Below, in pieces: positions 26,402-34,838 of a stretch of 64,000 nucleotides of DNA (positions are counted from its first letter, which is position 1; each line of letters starts with the position of its first letter). Under the pieces are notes generated by a model. The model ran no database searches, was not told where the DNA came from, and saw only the letters and a list, made by a program, of their open reading frames with translations. Where the stretch lies: positions 744,001 through 808,000 of the forward strand of contig JADJPK010000031.1 in the NCBI GenBank assembly GCA_016713305.1, given 5' to 3'. The stretch is from Betaproteobacteria bacterium (GTDB lineage Bacteria > Pseudomonadota > Gammaproteobacteria > Burkholderiales > Ga0077523). The translations under genes were made by a program, and so were the position numbers.

Positions 26402-27562
26402 TCACCTGGCCGGCCAATGCCACGCCGGCAGTTCCAGGTCGTCGGCACCCGCGAGCCGTGTCTCGCTCAGCTCCTTCTCCAGCGTGAGTTCGTTGCAACC
26501 GGGGGCATCGCGCAGGGCAGCGATGAGCCGCGGGGAGTGAGACACGACGATCACCTGAGCGCGGTTCGCCGACCGAACGATGAGTCTGCCCAGCGCGGGC
26601 AGAAGATCGGGATGCAGGCTCGTCTCCGGTTCGTTCAGCACCAGCAACCCGGGGGGACGCGGGCTCAGGAGTGCGGCGATGAGCAGCAGATAGCGCAACG
26701 TTCCGTCGGATACCTCCGCGGCCGTCAGCGGCCGCAACAGGCCGTGCTGGCGCATGCGCAGTTCGAAGCGGCCGGCCGAGCCATGCACCGACACGCTCGC
26801 ACCCGGAAAGGCGTCCTCGACCGCGGCGTCCAGCGCTTCCGTGTCGCCGATTTCCCGGATGGTCTGGACGGCGGCGGCCAGATCGGCGCCGTCGTGACCG
26901 AGCACCGGCGTGTGAGTGCCGATCTGCGGGATGCGCGCCGGAGCGTCCTGGTCCGAGCGGAAGTGATCGTAGAACCGCCAGCGGCGCATCTGCTCGCGCA
27001 ACAGCAGCATCTCGGGCGCGAGCCGCGGATCGACGCCGTGGGTCATCATGCTGTCGAACGTGGCAATGTGCTGCGCGACGACGGACCATTGACCCTCCGT
27101 GCGCACTTTCACCACGCCCCCGTGCCGTTCCACCAGCACGCCGGACGGCCGCATCCAGGGTCCGTTCCACAGACACTCGCGCTTGATCTCGGGGTCGTGC
27201 GAGAAGGCGGACAGCGAGGGCGTCGGCAGGCCGAGGTCGATGGCGTAACCGAACTCGTCGCTGCCGAACCCGAAACGCAGGCTCACGGGCTTGCTGCGCG
27301 GCGTGCCCTGCACCGGCTGATCGCCGCGCCGCATGGCTTTCGAAATGGCTTCCGGCCCCGCCCACAGCACCGACTCGAGTCCGCCCTCGCGAGCGAGCGA
27401 TGTCACCACCCTGCCCTGCGCCGCGTCGGCCAGGAGCCGCAACGCCCGGTAGAGATTGGACTTGCCGCTGCCGTTGGCACCCGTGACCACGTTCAACTGC
27501 GCGAGGGGGACCACCAGTTCGCGCAACGAGCGATACCCGGCAACGGCGATGCAGCTCAGCAT
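26402..27562 (-). CDS. AAA-family ATPase (AAA_15/21, RecF/OLD-like)
   Basis: The 386-residue protein has an ABC-type ATPase head split by an insert: Walker A GANGSGKSN at residues 31-39, then a signature-like region VSDGTLRYLLLIAAL (near 296), Walker B LLVLNEPETSLHP and the His switch VIVVSHSPRL. This is the AAA_15/AAA_21 group related to RecF and OLD ATPases. Roles include DNA repair, and paired with a nuclease, phage defence. No nuclease or toxin gene adjoins it, so a stand-alone housekeeping role is equally possible. It is followed, on the same strand's upstream side, by an ABM-domain gene. Confidence 0.8.
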   Translation of the reverse strand: MLSCIAVAGYRSLRELVVPLAQLNVVTGANGSGKSNLYRALRLLADAAQGRVVTSLAREGGLESVLWAGPEAISKAMRRGDQPVQGTPRSKPVSLRFGFGSDEFGYAIDLGLPTPSLSAFSHDPEIKRECLWNGPWMRPSGVLVERHGGVVKVRTEGQWSVVAQHIATFDSMMTHGVDPRLAPEMLLLREQMRRWRFYDHFRSDQDAPARIPQIGTHTPVLGHDGADLAAAVQTIREIGDTEALDAAVEDAFPGASVSVHGSAGRFELRMRQHGLLRPLTAAEVSDGTLRYLLLIAALLSPRPPGLLVLNEPETSLHPDLLPALGRLIVRSANRAQVIVVSHSPRLIAALRDAPGCNELTLEKELSETRLAGADDLELPAWHWPAR

Positions 27563-27575
27563 GGAGGGGACGGCT

Positions 27576-27920
27576 TCACCCGTGAATGGCGACGCTGTCC
27601 TGCGGGGCCTCGGCGCGCTCCTCCATGCCGTAGTCGCGGACGACGGCCGCCACGCGCAGGCGATAGTCGGCGAACACGCCTGCCCTGCCCTTGGCCTGGG
27701 CCATGCGGTGACCAGCCCGGTTGCGCCAGTCGCGTACGGCGGCTTCGTCGCGCCAGTACGACAGGGACACGTACTTGCCGGGCGTGGTGAGGCTGGAGTA
27801 CCGCTCGATGGAGATGAAGCCCTCCGCGTGCTCCAGTTCGGCCTTCAGCGCGGCAGCCAGGTCCAGGTACTCCTGCATCCGCCCCTCGGCGGGCCAGACT
27901 TCGAAGATGACGGCGATCAT
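27576..27920 (-). CDS. Antibiotic biosynthesis monooxygenase (ABM) domain protein
   Basis: The 114-residue single-domain protein has the ferredoxin-like dimeric alpha/beta-barrel pattern of the ABM family: IAVIFEVWPAEGRMQEYLDLAA at the start, EGFISIERYSSL and YVSLSYWRDEAAVRDWR in the middle. Members are small cofactor-free monooxygenases or heme-degrading or stress proteins. A GAGGA ribosome site precedes ATG 27920. It lies between the DUF1348 gene and the ATPase gene on the same strand, with short gaps. Confidence 0.8.
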   Translation of the reverse strand: MIAVIFEVWPAEGRMQEYLDLAAALKAELEHAEGFISIERYSSLTTPGKYVSLSYWRDEAAVRDWRNRAGHRMAQAKGRAGVFADYRLRVAAVVRDYGMEERAEAPQDSVAIHG

Positions 27921-27956
27921 TCAGTCCTCCTCTTGCAAGACGGTTCGACAGATCAC

Positions 27957-28436
27957 TTACAGCCCCAGATCGGACAACCCCGGATGATCGTCGGGACGCC
28001 GCCCCTGGGGCCAACGGAAGAGCCGGTCGGATTCGCGGATGGGCAGATCGTTGATGCTGGCAAAGCGGCGTGCCATCAGCCCATGCTCGTCGAACTCCCA
28101 GTTCTCGTTGCCATACGAGCGGTACCAGTTGCCGGCGTCGTCGCGCCACTCGTACGCGAACCGGACGGCGATGCGGTTGCCGTCGAAGGCCCACAGTTCC
28201 TTGATGAGGCGGTAGTCCAGCTCGCGTGCCCACTTGCGCACGAGGAATTCGACGATCTGCTGCCGGCCGACGGGGAACTCGGCCCGGTTGCGCCACGCGC
28301 TGTCCTTCGTGTATGCCATCGACACGCGTTGCGGGTCGCGGCTGTTCCACGCGTCCTCCGCCATCCGCACCTTCTGCATCGCCGTCTCGCGCGTGAACGG
28401 GGGAAACGGCGGTCGTGCCTCTGCTGTCGTGTTCAT
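27957..28436 (-). CDS. DUF1348 (NTF2/SnoaL-like) protein
   Basis: The 159-residue protein matches the DUF1348 family of small NTF2-fold proteins, with PPFTRETAMQKVRMAEDAWNSRDP at the start and the conserved middle FLVRKWARELDYRLIKELWAFDGNRIAVRFAYEW. The fold is a cone-shaped pocket used by many small isomerases and hydrolases, but the ligand of this family is not known. It is soluble and cytoplasmic. It lies in a minus-strand series of small stress- or detoxification-type genes (GST, ABM protein). Confidence 0.8.
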   Translation of the reverse strand: MNTTAEARPPFPPFTRETAMQKVRMAEDAWNSRDPQRVSMAYTKDSAWRNRAEFPVGRQQIVEFLVRKWARELDYRLIKELWAFDGNRIAVRFAYEWRDDAGNWYRSYGNENWEFDEHGLMARRFASINDLPIRESDRLFRWPQGRRPDDHPGLSDLGL

Positions 28437-28476
28437 GTGCTGCTCCTGTCGGAAGATTCGCTTGCGGCCTTCCGCT

Positions 28477-29112
28477 TCAACGGCTTGCCACGGGACCGCG
28501 AGGCATCAGTTCGTACGGCGGCCGCCACCCCGGCAGGCTCGCGATGCGCTGCGTCCAGGCCTCGATGTTCGGCGTGGCGTCCAGTTCGACGCCCGCGTGC
28601 TCGGGATAGTAGAGGTAGCCCACGGCGGAGATGTCGGCGATCGTCGGCTCGTCTCCGGCCAGGAACGGCTGTCCGGCGAGATGGTTCTCGACGATGACAC
28701 GGCTCGCCTCCACGCGCTGACGCAGGAAGGCGATGACCGCCGGGTCGCCCGCCTTCTGCAAGCCTGCGAGAAAACGCAGGGTCGCGAAGTAGGAGGTGAA
28801 CTTGTGGTTGTCGAACAGGATCCAGCGCCAGATTTCCCGCCTGTGCGCGGCGTTGCGCGCACCGAACATTCCGGTGCGTTCGGCGAGGTAGTCGAGGATC
28901 ACGCCCGACTGCGAGATCAGTTCGCCGCCGTGATTCAGTACCGGGACCTCGCCGATTTCGCTCACGTCGTGGCGAAAGGATGCGCTGCGCGTCTGGCCGC
29001 CGAAGTAGTCGACCCACTCGGGCGCCCAGTCGGCGCCCGTGAGCGCGAGCATCAGCGCGGCCTTGTACGAATTGCCGGATTCGGCAAAGCAGTACAGCGT
29101 GTATTCGGCCAT
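28477..29112 (-). CDS. Glutathione S-transferase family protein
   Basis: The 211-residue protein has an N-terminal thioredoxin-fold domain (YTLYCFAESGNSYKAALML; the Ser of SGNSYK is a likely thiolate activator; then EVPVLNHGGELISQSGVILDYL with the glutathione-binding cis-Pro and Gln-Ser) and an all-helical C-terminal domain (PFLAGDEPTIADIS). It probably conjugates or reduces a xenobiotic with glutathione. ATG 29112 follows GAGGA; the frame continues upstream without homology. It is divergent from the MFS gene starting at 29310. Confidence 0.88.
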   Translation of the reverse strand: MAEYTLYCFAESGNSYKAALMLALTGADWAPEWVDYFGGQTRSASFRHDVSEIGEVPVLNHGGELISQSGVILDYLAERTGMFGARNAAHRREIWRWILFDNHKFTSYFATLRFLAGLQKAGDPAVIAFLRQRVEASRVIVENHLAGQPFLAGDEPTIADISAVGYLYYPEHAGVELDATPNIEAWTQRIASLPGWRPPYELMPRGPVASR

Positions 29113-29309
29113 GGGGCGTCCTCTTGTCGTGTTCAGGGATGGCTGCCGTGCGGCGGCACGGTGCACCGCACATTGAGTCCCCGGCCGGGTGCGTGTTACG
29201 GTCCGCCGGCTCGGGCCAGCCAGGATCCGGAAGCCGCCGGACGAACGCTGGCGCCGAGGCACGTTCTGGCGCACCGGCGCTGCACCACAACCCGCCCCGA
29301 GGAGGTCTC

Positions 29310-30458
29310 ATGCAGTCGCCATTGTCGCCCGAACGCCGCAGCCAGGTGTTGAAGAAAGTCTCCTGGCGCCTGCTGCCGCTCGTGGTGGCGAGCTATCTCG
29401 TGGCGTACATCGACCGCACGAACGTCTCGTTCGCGGCGCTCACGATGAACCCGGACCTGGGTCTTTCCGCCTACATGTACGGCTGGGGCGCGGGCATCTT
29501 CCCCGGTATCATCTTCTATCTCACCTTCTGGTTTCCGGCGGAGTACCGCGGGCGGGCGATTTCGGTCCTGTACATCGCCGTGCCCATGTCCAACGCGCTC
29601 GCGTCGATGATCTCCGGCGTCATCCTGCAGATGGACGGCATCTGGGGTCTCAAGGGCTGGCAGTGGATCTTCATCATAGAAGCCATGCCGGCGGTGCTCC
29701 TGGGGTTCGTGGTGATGAAGTACATGACCGACCGCCCCCGCGAAGCCGCATGGCTGGAACCCGAGGAACGCGAGTGGCTGGAATCCGAACTGCAGGCCGA
29801 ACGGGATCATGTGGAACGGCACGGCATGCTCACCATGTTCCAGACGATGAAGGACCCGAGAGTGCTGGCGCTGTCCATCATCTATCTCACCAACGTCACG
29901 GCGAGCTACGGCATCGTGTTCTTCATGCCGCAGATGGTGAAGTCCCTGGGGCTCTCCAACCTCGCCACGGGCTTCGTCACGGCCATTCCGTACACCATCG
30001 GCATCATCGGGCTCATCGCCTGGGGCTATTCCTCGGACCGGCTGCGCGAACGCCGCAAGCACCTGATCGCCGCGACGGCCGTGGCTGCCGTCGGCTACTT
30101 CGCGGCCGGCTGGCTGAGTTCGTCCTACTGGACCGTGGCCGCCATGTCGATCGTGACTCTGGGCGTCTATGGCTGCCGTCCGACCTTCTGGCCCATGCCG
30201 TCCCTGTTCCTCACGGGTGCCGCTGCCGCCGCCGGCATGGCGTTCATCAACTCCATCGGAAATCTCGGCGGGTACTTCGGGCCGTTCGTGGTGGGCTGGA
30301 TCAAGGACAGCACGCACAGCTTCGAGATGGCCCTGTACTTCCTTGGCGCCTGCACGTTCCTTTCGGTGGTGGTCACCTATCTGTCCGTGCGGGCGACGTC
30401 CCCTGCAGCCGGTCCGGCCACGGGAACGGGCGAGGCGGTCACGGCGGCACGAAGCTGA
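29310..30458 (+). CDS. MFS transporter (ACS family) with internal deletion
   Basis: The 382-residue frame encodes an anion:cation symporter, starting LKKVSWRLLPLVVASYLVAYIDRTNVSFAAL and ending normally. Right after GWGAGIF (residue 64) it jumps to PGIIFYLTFWFPAEYRGRA, which in intact relatives follows about 60 residues later (after the AEAGFF motif). TM2 to TM4, with the loop 2-3 signature, are missing in frame, at about position 29501. The protein is therefore unlikely to fold as a normal transporter. ATG 29310 has a GGAGGTCTC ribosome site. The substrate is unknown. Confidence 0.8.
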   Translation: MQSPLSPERRSQVLKKVSWRLLPLVVASYLVAYIDRTNVSFAALTMNPDLGLSAYMYGWGAGIFPGIIFYLTFWFPAEYRGRAISVLYIAVPMSNALASMISGVILQMDGIWGLKGWQWIFIIEAMPAVLLGFVVMKYMTDRPREAAWLEPEEREWLESELQAERDHVERHGMLTMFQTMKDPRVLALSIIYLTNVTASYGIVFFMPQMVKSLGLSNLATGFVTAIPYTIGIIGLIAWGYSSDRLRERRKHLIAATAVAAVGYFAAGWLSSSYWTVAAMSIVTLGVYGCRPTFWPMPSLFLTGAAAAAGMAFINSIGNLGGYFGPFVVGWIKDSTHSFEMALYFLGACTFLSVVVTYLSVRATSPAAGPATGTGEAVTAARS

Positions 30459-30528
30459 ATCCAGGGCAGGGGCGAACTCGTATAACGAGCCACGATCAAA
30501 CCGGGCTCCCGGCCCATCGAGGTTCATC

Positions 30529-31025
30529 ATGCGTCGACGTCGATTTCTGGGTCTGATGGCCTTGTCCGCCGCATTCGGCGGAATGCTCGGATCCGTGACC
30601 GCGGCTCCCCCTCGGCTCTCAGGAAATCCCATTCCGAGTGGAAGTCCCTGCTTCCTCCCGACCGCTACGCCGTGCTGTTCGAGGAAGACACGGAGCGCCC
30701 CCACACCAGCCCGCTCAATCAGGAAAAGCGGGAAGGGACGTTCGTCTGCGCAGCCTGCTTCCTGCCCCTCTTCGACTCGAACCGCAAGTACGAGAGCGGC
30801 ACCGGCTGGCCCAGCTTCTGGGAACCCAGGACCGGCGCCGTGGGCACGAAGCGCGACTTCAAGCTGGTATGGCCGCGCACCGAATACCACTGCGCGCGTT
30901 GCGGCGGACACCAGGGCCACGTGTTCGACGATGGGCCGAAGCCGACAGGCAAGCGCTATTGCAACAACGGGCTCGCCCTGCAGTTCGTGGCCAGGGGCGA
31001 GCCGATGCCGGGGCTGCGCACATGA
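30529..31025 (+). CDS. msrB: Exported methionine-R-sulfoxide reductase (MsrB) with one frame change
   Basis: MsrB reduces the R-epimer of methionine sulfoxide in proteins. An N-terminal Tat-like signal (MRRRRFLGLMALSAAFGGML) opens at ATG 30529. The catalytic domain reads in another frame from about 30610: WKSLLPPDRYAVL, then CAAC and CARCGGHQGH (the zinc-binding CxxC pairs), GTGWPSF and RYCNNGLALQF with the catalytic Cys. One C lost from the C-run at 30607-30611 joins the two frames. Such Tat-exported MsrB proteins are known in Proteobacteria. The stop overlaps the msrA ATG. Confidence 0.85.
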
Positions 31026-31654
31026 AGATCCTGCTCTGGGGCACCACGTTCATCGGCGGGGTCGTGCTGGCGGCGGCTGCCTTCTTCCACGCGGACATCG
31101 TCGCGAAGGAGTCCGCACCCAAGCCGCCTTCCACCGCGACGGCCGTCTTCGCCGGCGGCTGCTTCTGGTGCGTGGAAGCGGACTTCGAGAAGCTGCCCGG
31201 CGTGTTGTCGGCCGAGTCGGGCTATGCGGGCGGGCAGACGCGCGACCCCACGTACCAGCAGGTGAGCGCGGGCGGCACGGGCCATGCGGAGGCAGTGCGC
31301 GTCTACTACGACCCGACGAAGGTCACGTACGACCAGCTGCTCGATCACTTCTGGCATCACGTGGATCCGACCGTGAAGGACCGTCAGTTCTGCGACTCGG
31401 GCAGCCAGTCCCGCACGGCGATCTTCTACCAGGACGACACCCAGAAGCGTGCCGCAGAAGCGAGCAAGGCGGCGCTGGAGAAGAGCGGCCGGTTCACGCA
31501 GATCTTCACGGAAGTCGCTCCCGCCGGAACGTTCTACGTGGCCGAGGAGTATCACCAGGACTACTACCGGAAGAATCCGATCCGCTACAAGTTCTACCGG
31601 ACTTCGTGCGGCCGGGACGCCCGCGTGGCCGAGGTGTGGCAGGAGAAGCGCTGA
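31022..31654 (+). CDS. msrA: Membrane-anchored or exported methionine-S-sulfoxide reductase (MsrA)
   Basis: MsrA reduces the S-epimer of methionine sulfoxide. The core holds the catalytic GCFWCVE near residue 47, GYAGG, and the YHQDYYRKNP segment. The N-terminus (ILLWGTTFIGGVVLAAAAFF) is a signal anchor not found in cytoplasmic MsrA, so the enzyme should face the periplasm. ATG 31022 overlaps the msrB stop by 4 bases, which couples the two enzymes so that both sulfoxide epimers are repaired in the same compartment. The length is 210 residues. Confidence 0.92.
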   Translation: MKILLWGTTFIGGVVLAAAAFFHADIVAKESAPKPPSTATAVFAGGCFWCVEADFEKLPGVLSAESGYAGGQTRDPTYQQVSAGGTGHAEAVRVYYDPTKVTYDQLLDHFWHHVDPTVKDRQFCDSGSQSRTAIFYQDDTQKRAAEASKAALEKSGRFTQIFTEVAPAGTFYVAEEYHQDYYRKNPIRYKFYRTSCGRDARVAEVWQEKR

Positions 31655-31664
31655 TGCTCGTCGT

Positions 31665-32570
31665 TCAGTCCTGGGCCTCCTCGCGGGAGGCCCAGCGGCG
31701 CCGGAGCTGATCAGCGTAAGCGGCAAGGTCGAAGCCCAGGCGTCCCGACCACTCCAGCGCCCGGTGACGCGCCGCCGGCCAATCGACGCGCCCGGGCGGA
31801 TCGGCGAACGCGAAGGCGATGCGGTTGTCTTCGTCCCGGACCTCGAGAATCCAGGGCCTCGCGTCGAACGCCTCGCCGATCAGCGCAAGATGCGCATCGC
31901 CCTGGTCGCTCGAGCCGAGCACATTCGCGACCAGGAGTCCGCCGGGCCGCAAGGCGCCGCGGAGATCGCGATAGAAGCCGGCATTGTCCGCGCTGGCGGA
32001 GAGGCCCTTGCTGTCGTACACGTCCAGGAGGATGACGTCCGTCCGGGGTCTGGCGGCGATGAGATATTCATGGGCCTCGGCTCGTTCGACCCGCCAGCGC
32101 GAATCGTCCGGCGGAATGCAGAACAGGTCACGGAATCCGATCACGTCGGCGTCCATCTCCACCGCCGTCAGCGCAGCGCCCGGCAGATGGCGGTGACAGG
32201 TCTTCGCCAGCGAGCCGCCGCCGAGCCCCATCAGCATCACGTGGCGGGGCCGGGGCCGGAGGAGGACGAAGGTCATCATGGCCTGGGTGTAGGCCGCGCA
32301 GAGCGCATCCGGCTCCGCGATGCGCATCTCGCTCTGGATGTGCGCAAGGCTGAAGTGCAGCCTGCGCATGCCTTCGTGATCGATCACGAAGGGCTTCGGA
32401 TACGTGCCATCCAGCAGCCTGACGGCGAGATCGAACAGCTTCGCGTCGAGGGGTTCCCGCAGGCGGACCATGCCGTGCTCGCCCAGAACCGCGGCCGACA
32501 TGCTGAGGTAGCCCGATTCGGCAGCCGCGGTTCGCTCGCCTCGATGCGTCGCGGCGGCCGGTTCTTCCAT
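31665..32570 (-). CDS. Spermidine synthase-like methyltransferase-fold protein
   Basis: The 301-residue protein has the SAM-binding Rossmann core of spermine/spermidine synthases: LMGLGGGSLAKTCHRHLP (glycine-rich motif I), TAVEMDADVIGFR (acidic end of strand 2) and DVILLDVYDSKG. The aminopropyl-transfer gatekeeper Asp lies in LLDVYD. It is a compact polyamine synthase-like protein, possibly with another substrate, because the N-terminal domain is short. ATG 32570 is taken; a GTG three codons earlier is possible. It is convergent with msrA, with 10 bases between stops. Confidence 0.75.
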   Translation of the reverse strand: MEEPAAATHRGERTAAAESGYLSMSAAVLGEHGMVRLREPLDAKLFDLAVRLLDGTYPKPFVIDHEGMRRLHFSLAHIQSEMRIAEPDALCAAYTQAMMTFVLLRPRPRHVMLMGLGGGSLAKTCHRHLPGAALTAVEMDADVIGFRDLFCIPPDDSRWRVERAEAHEYLIAARPRTDVILLDVYDSKGLSASADNAGFYRDLRGALRPGGLLVANVLGSSDQGDAHLALIGEAFDARPWILEVRDEDNRIAFAFADPPGRVDWPAARHRALEWSGRLGFDLAAYADQLRRRWASREEAQD

Positions 32571-32653
32571 GTGGTTCACCGCTCAGTGGCCGGTCGAGCG
32601 CCGACCGCCGGATCTGCTGCGCGTGGGTGCAAGCCGTCTTCCGTTCGCATAGA

Positions 32654-32672
32654 ATGTTAATGTGATTAACAT
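32654..32672 (+). promoter_or_regulatory. Operator-like palindrome upstream of the RHH gene
   Basis: ATGTTAAT-GTG-ATTAACAT is a perfect 8+3+8 palindrome ending 15 bases before the ATG of the small RHH protein. Very AT-rich for its surroundings, it would overlap the promoter or leader. The same half-sites recur upstream of the convergent SulP gene (34597-34626), and I have not noticed this pair elsewhere in the window. The RHH protein is the obvious candidate binder. Confidence 0.6.
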
Positions 32673-32687
32673 GAAGCCGGGTTCTGC

Positions 32688-32867
32688 ATGGAAAACAAGA
32701 CTGCTCGACTCACCATCCTCATCGACCCGGTGAAGAAGAAGGCGTTCGAGCAACTCTGCGCGTCCCAGGACCTCACGCCCTCGCAAGTGGTGCGGCAGCT
32801 CATCCGCGACTATCTCGAGCGCAACGGCGTGGATTACGCGACGCGCTCCCGCAAGCCCCCCCGCTGA
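32688..32867 (+). CDS. Small ribbon-helix-helix (CopG-like) regulator
   Basis: The 59-residue protein fits the RHH fold: a short beta-strand TARLTILIDPVKKKAFE, then two helices (AFEQLCASQ and PSQVVRQLIRDYLER, about 19-45). Such proteins bind operators as dimers through the paired N-terminal strand (here residues 5-11). ATG 32688 follows the 19-base palindrome, so autoregulation is likely. It runs convergently to the SulP transporter, 18 bases between their stops. No toxin partner is adjacent, which argues against a toxin-antitoxin role. Confidence 0.7.
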   Translation: MENKTARLTILIDPVKKKAFEQLCASQDLTPSQVVRQLIRDYLERNGVDYATRSRKPPR

Positions 32868-32885
32868 GAACCACATTCGCTTCCG

Positions 32886-34562
32886 TCAGGCCTGCTCACC
32901 TGCCGGCAGATCCTTGCGGCCCGCGGAGGCGGCGGAACGCCGAAGGCACTCCGAGAACTCCTCCGCATAGCTGCCTTCTCCCAGCGCCTCCAGCACGCCG
33001 GCGCGCTCCAGCTTCGCCCTCACCCGGGCATTCGCTTCGCACAGAAAGACGCGCACGCCGCGCTTTCGCAACTTGTCGGCGACTTCCTCCAGCGTCTGGA
33101 GACCCGTGATGTCCATGAACGGGACGCGCCGAAGACGGATCACCAGCACCCGGGGATCCGTGTGGGTCTGCGCGAGCGCCCTCTCGAACTGCTCCACCGC
33201 GCCGAAGAAGAAGGGGCCGTCGATGCCGTAGACCAGTACGCCGGGCGGCAGCTCCGTCATGCCCACCCGGTCGAGTTCCTGCGCGATCTCCTGATCGCCG
33301 AGGGGCTGCACCTCGACGGAAGCCGCCATGCGCCGCAGGAACTGCAACGTCGCCAGGATCACCCCGATGTTGACGGCAACGACCAGATCCGCGAAGACGG
33401 TGAGCCCGAAGGTGATGAGGAGAATCGCCACGTCCGCCCGCGGCGCGCGGCGCACCATGTGGGCGAAGTGCTTCAGCTCGCTCATGTTGTAGGCCACCAC
33501 GAACAGGATGGCGGCGAGCGCCGCGAGAGGCACGTTCTCCGCCAGCGGCGCCAGGAACAGGATCACCAGCACCAGCGTCACCGCGTGGGTCATGCCCGCG
33601 AGGGGACCGGTGCCTCCATTGCGCACATTGGTGGCCGTTCGCGCGATGGCGCCGGTCGCGGCGAAGCCGCCGAACAGCGGAGCGGCGATGTTGGCCACAC
33701 CCTGCCCGACGAGTTCCTGATTGGAATCGTGCTTGGTCCCGGCCATGCCGTCGGCCACCACGGCGGACAGCAGGGACTCGATGGCGCCCAGCATGGCGAC
33801 GGTGAAGGCGGGTCCGATCAGTTCGACGATGCGCGCGAGCGTGATCTCGGGCGGCGAGAACGTGGGCAGACCCTGGGGAATGCCGCCGAACGCGCTGCCG
33901 ATGGTCGTGACGCCGTCGAAGTGGAGGAAGGACTGGAGCGCGGTCGCCACCACCATGGCCACGAGCGGCCCGGGGACCCGGCGCAGGCCCGGCACCCGGG
34001 GCGACAGGATCACGATGAGCAGGCTGCCCACCGCGAGAGCCGTCGTCGTGACATGCAGCTGCGGGAAGACCTGGATCAGGTGCCAGAGCTTTTCGTGAAA
34101 GTGCTCGCCGGCGACCTTGGGCAGGCCGAAGAAGTAGCTCCACTGCCCCACCCAGATGATCACGCCGATGCCGGCGGTGAAGCCCACGATCACCGGCGCA
34201 GGAATGAACTTGATCACCGCGCCCATCTTGGCGAGCCCCATGGCCAGCAGCATGATGCCCGCCATCAGCGTGGCAATCTGCAGACCGTCGATTCCGTGCC
34301 TGGCCGTGATGCCCGCGAGGATCACGATGAATGCGCCGGTGGGCCCGGCGATCTGCAGGCGGCTGCCGCCCAGGGCCGACACGAGAAAGCCCGCGATGAT
34401 GGCCGTGTAGAGGCCTTGTTCGGGCTTGGCCCCGCTGGCGATGGCGAACGCCATGGCAAGCGGCAACGCCACCACGCCCACGATCACGCCCGAGACGATG
34501 TTCGGCAACCAGTGGTTGCGACGCAAGAGCCCTGCGTCCCAGGCTTCCTTCAGCGCGATCAT
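32886..34562 (-). CDS. SulP family anion transporter with STAS domain
   Basis: The 558-residue inner-membrane protein has the SulP fold with about twelve to fourteen helices: GVIVGVVALPLAMAFAIASG, the QGLYTAIIAGFLVSALGGS signature, and GPTGAFIVIL. The C-terminal STAS domain (about 435-540) holds LVYGIDGPFFFGAVEQFE and PFMDITGLQTLEE. SulP members move sulfate, bicarbonate, or other anions in symport with H+ or Na+; the specific anion is not readable. The shared half-sites upstream suggest control by the convergent RHH protein. Confidence 0.9.
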   Translation of the reverse strand: MIALKEAWDAGLLRRNHWLPNIVSGVIVGVVALPLAMAFAIASGAKPEQGLYTAIIAGFLVSALGGSRLQIAGPTGAFIVILAGITARHGIDGLQIATLMAGIMLLAMGLAKMGAVIKFIPAPVIVGFTAGIGVIIWVGQWSYFFGLPKVAGEHFHEKLWHLIQVFPQLHVTTTALAVGSLLIVILSPRVPGLRRVPGPLVAMVVATALQSFLHFDGVTTIGSAFGGIPQGLPTFSPPEITLARIVELIGPAFTVAMLGAIESLLSAVVADGMAGTKHDSNQELVGQGVANIAAPLFGGFAATGAIARTATNVRNGGTGPLAGMTHAVTLVLVILFLAPLAENVPLAALAAILFVVAYNMSELKHFAHMVRRAPRADVAILLITFGLTVFADLVVAVNIGVILATLQFLRRMAASVEVQPLGDQEIAQELDRVGMTELPPGVLVYGIDGPFFFGAVEQFERALAQTHTDPRVLVIRLRRVPFMDITGLQTLEEVADKLRKRGVRVFLCEANARVRAKLERAGVLEALGEGSYAEEFSECLRRSAASAGRKDLPAGEQA

Positions 34563-34596
34563 CGACCTGGCGCCCTTCCGTGGGAATGAGCATCGT

Positions 34597-34626
34597 ATGT
34601 TAATGCATGTAACACATCATTAACAT
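34597..34626 (-). promoter_or_regulatory. Operator-like element upstream of the SulP gene
   Basis: The same half-sites as at 32654-32672, ATGTTAAT (34597-34604) and ATTAACAT (34619-34626), flank a 14-base spacer that itself holds ATGTAACACAT. The element ends 35 bases upstream of the SulP ATG and lies in a strikingly AT-rich stretch, so it probably overlaps the promoter. Confidence 0.55.
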
Positions 34627-34838
34627 CTTCGACGCCATGTCGGTCTGCGCAAGCACGCAACTGGCGTCCCGCCCGGAGGGGGAATGTGTTGACAGGAATC
34701 ACCGTGTCGTCGCGAAACACGCACGTACCGGTAACCGCCATGGAGGTCGCCTTCCCGGAGTGATGCGCGAGCGATCGGATGGCGGGATCGCGCCGGTTTG
34801 CGAGGGCGGCGAGATTCGCGCGGCGGGGGAATCGCCGC

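Noticed and set aside
26402..27562. AAA ATPase considered as part of a phage-defence system
   Set aside because: No nuclease, reverse transcriptase, toxin or other defence gene adjoins it; neighbours are ordinary metabolic genes.
32688..32867. RHH protein considered as an antitoxin
   Set aside because: There is no short toxin gene on either side; the adjacent gene is a convergent SulP transporter with shared operators.
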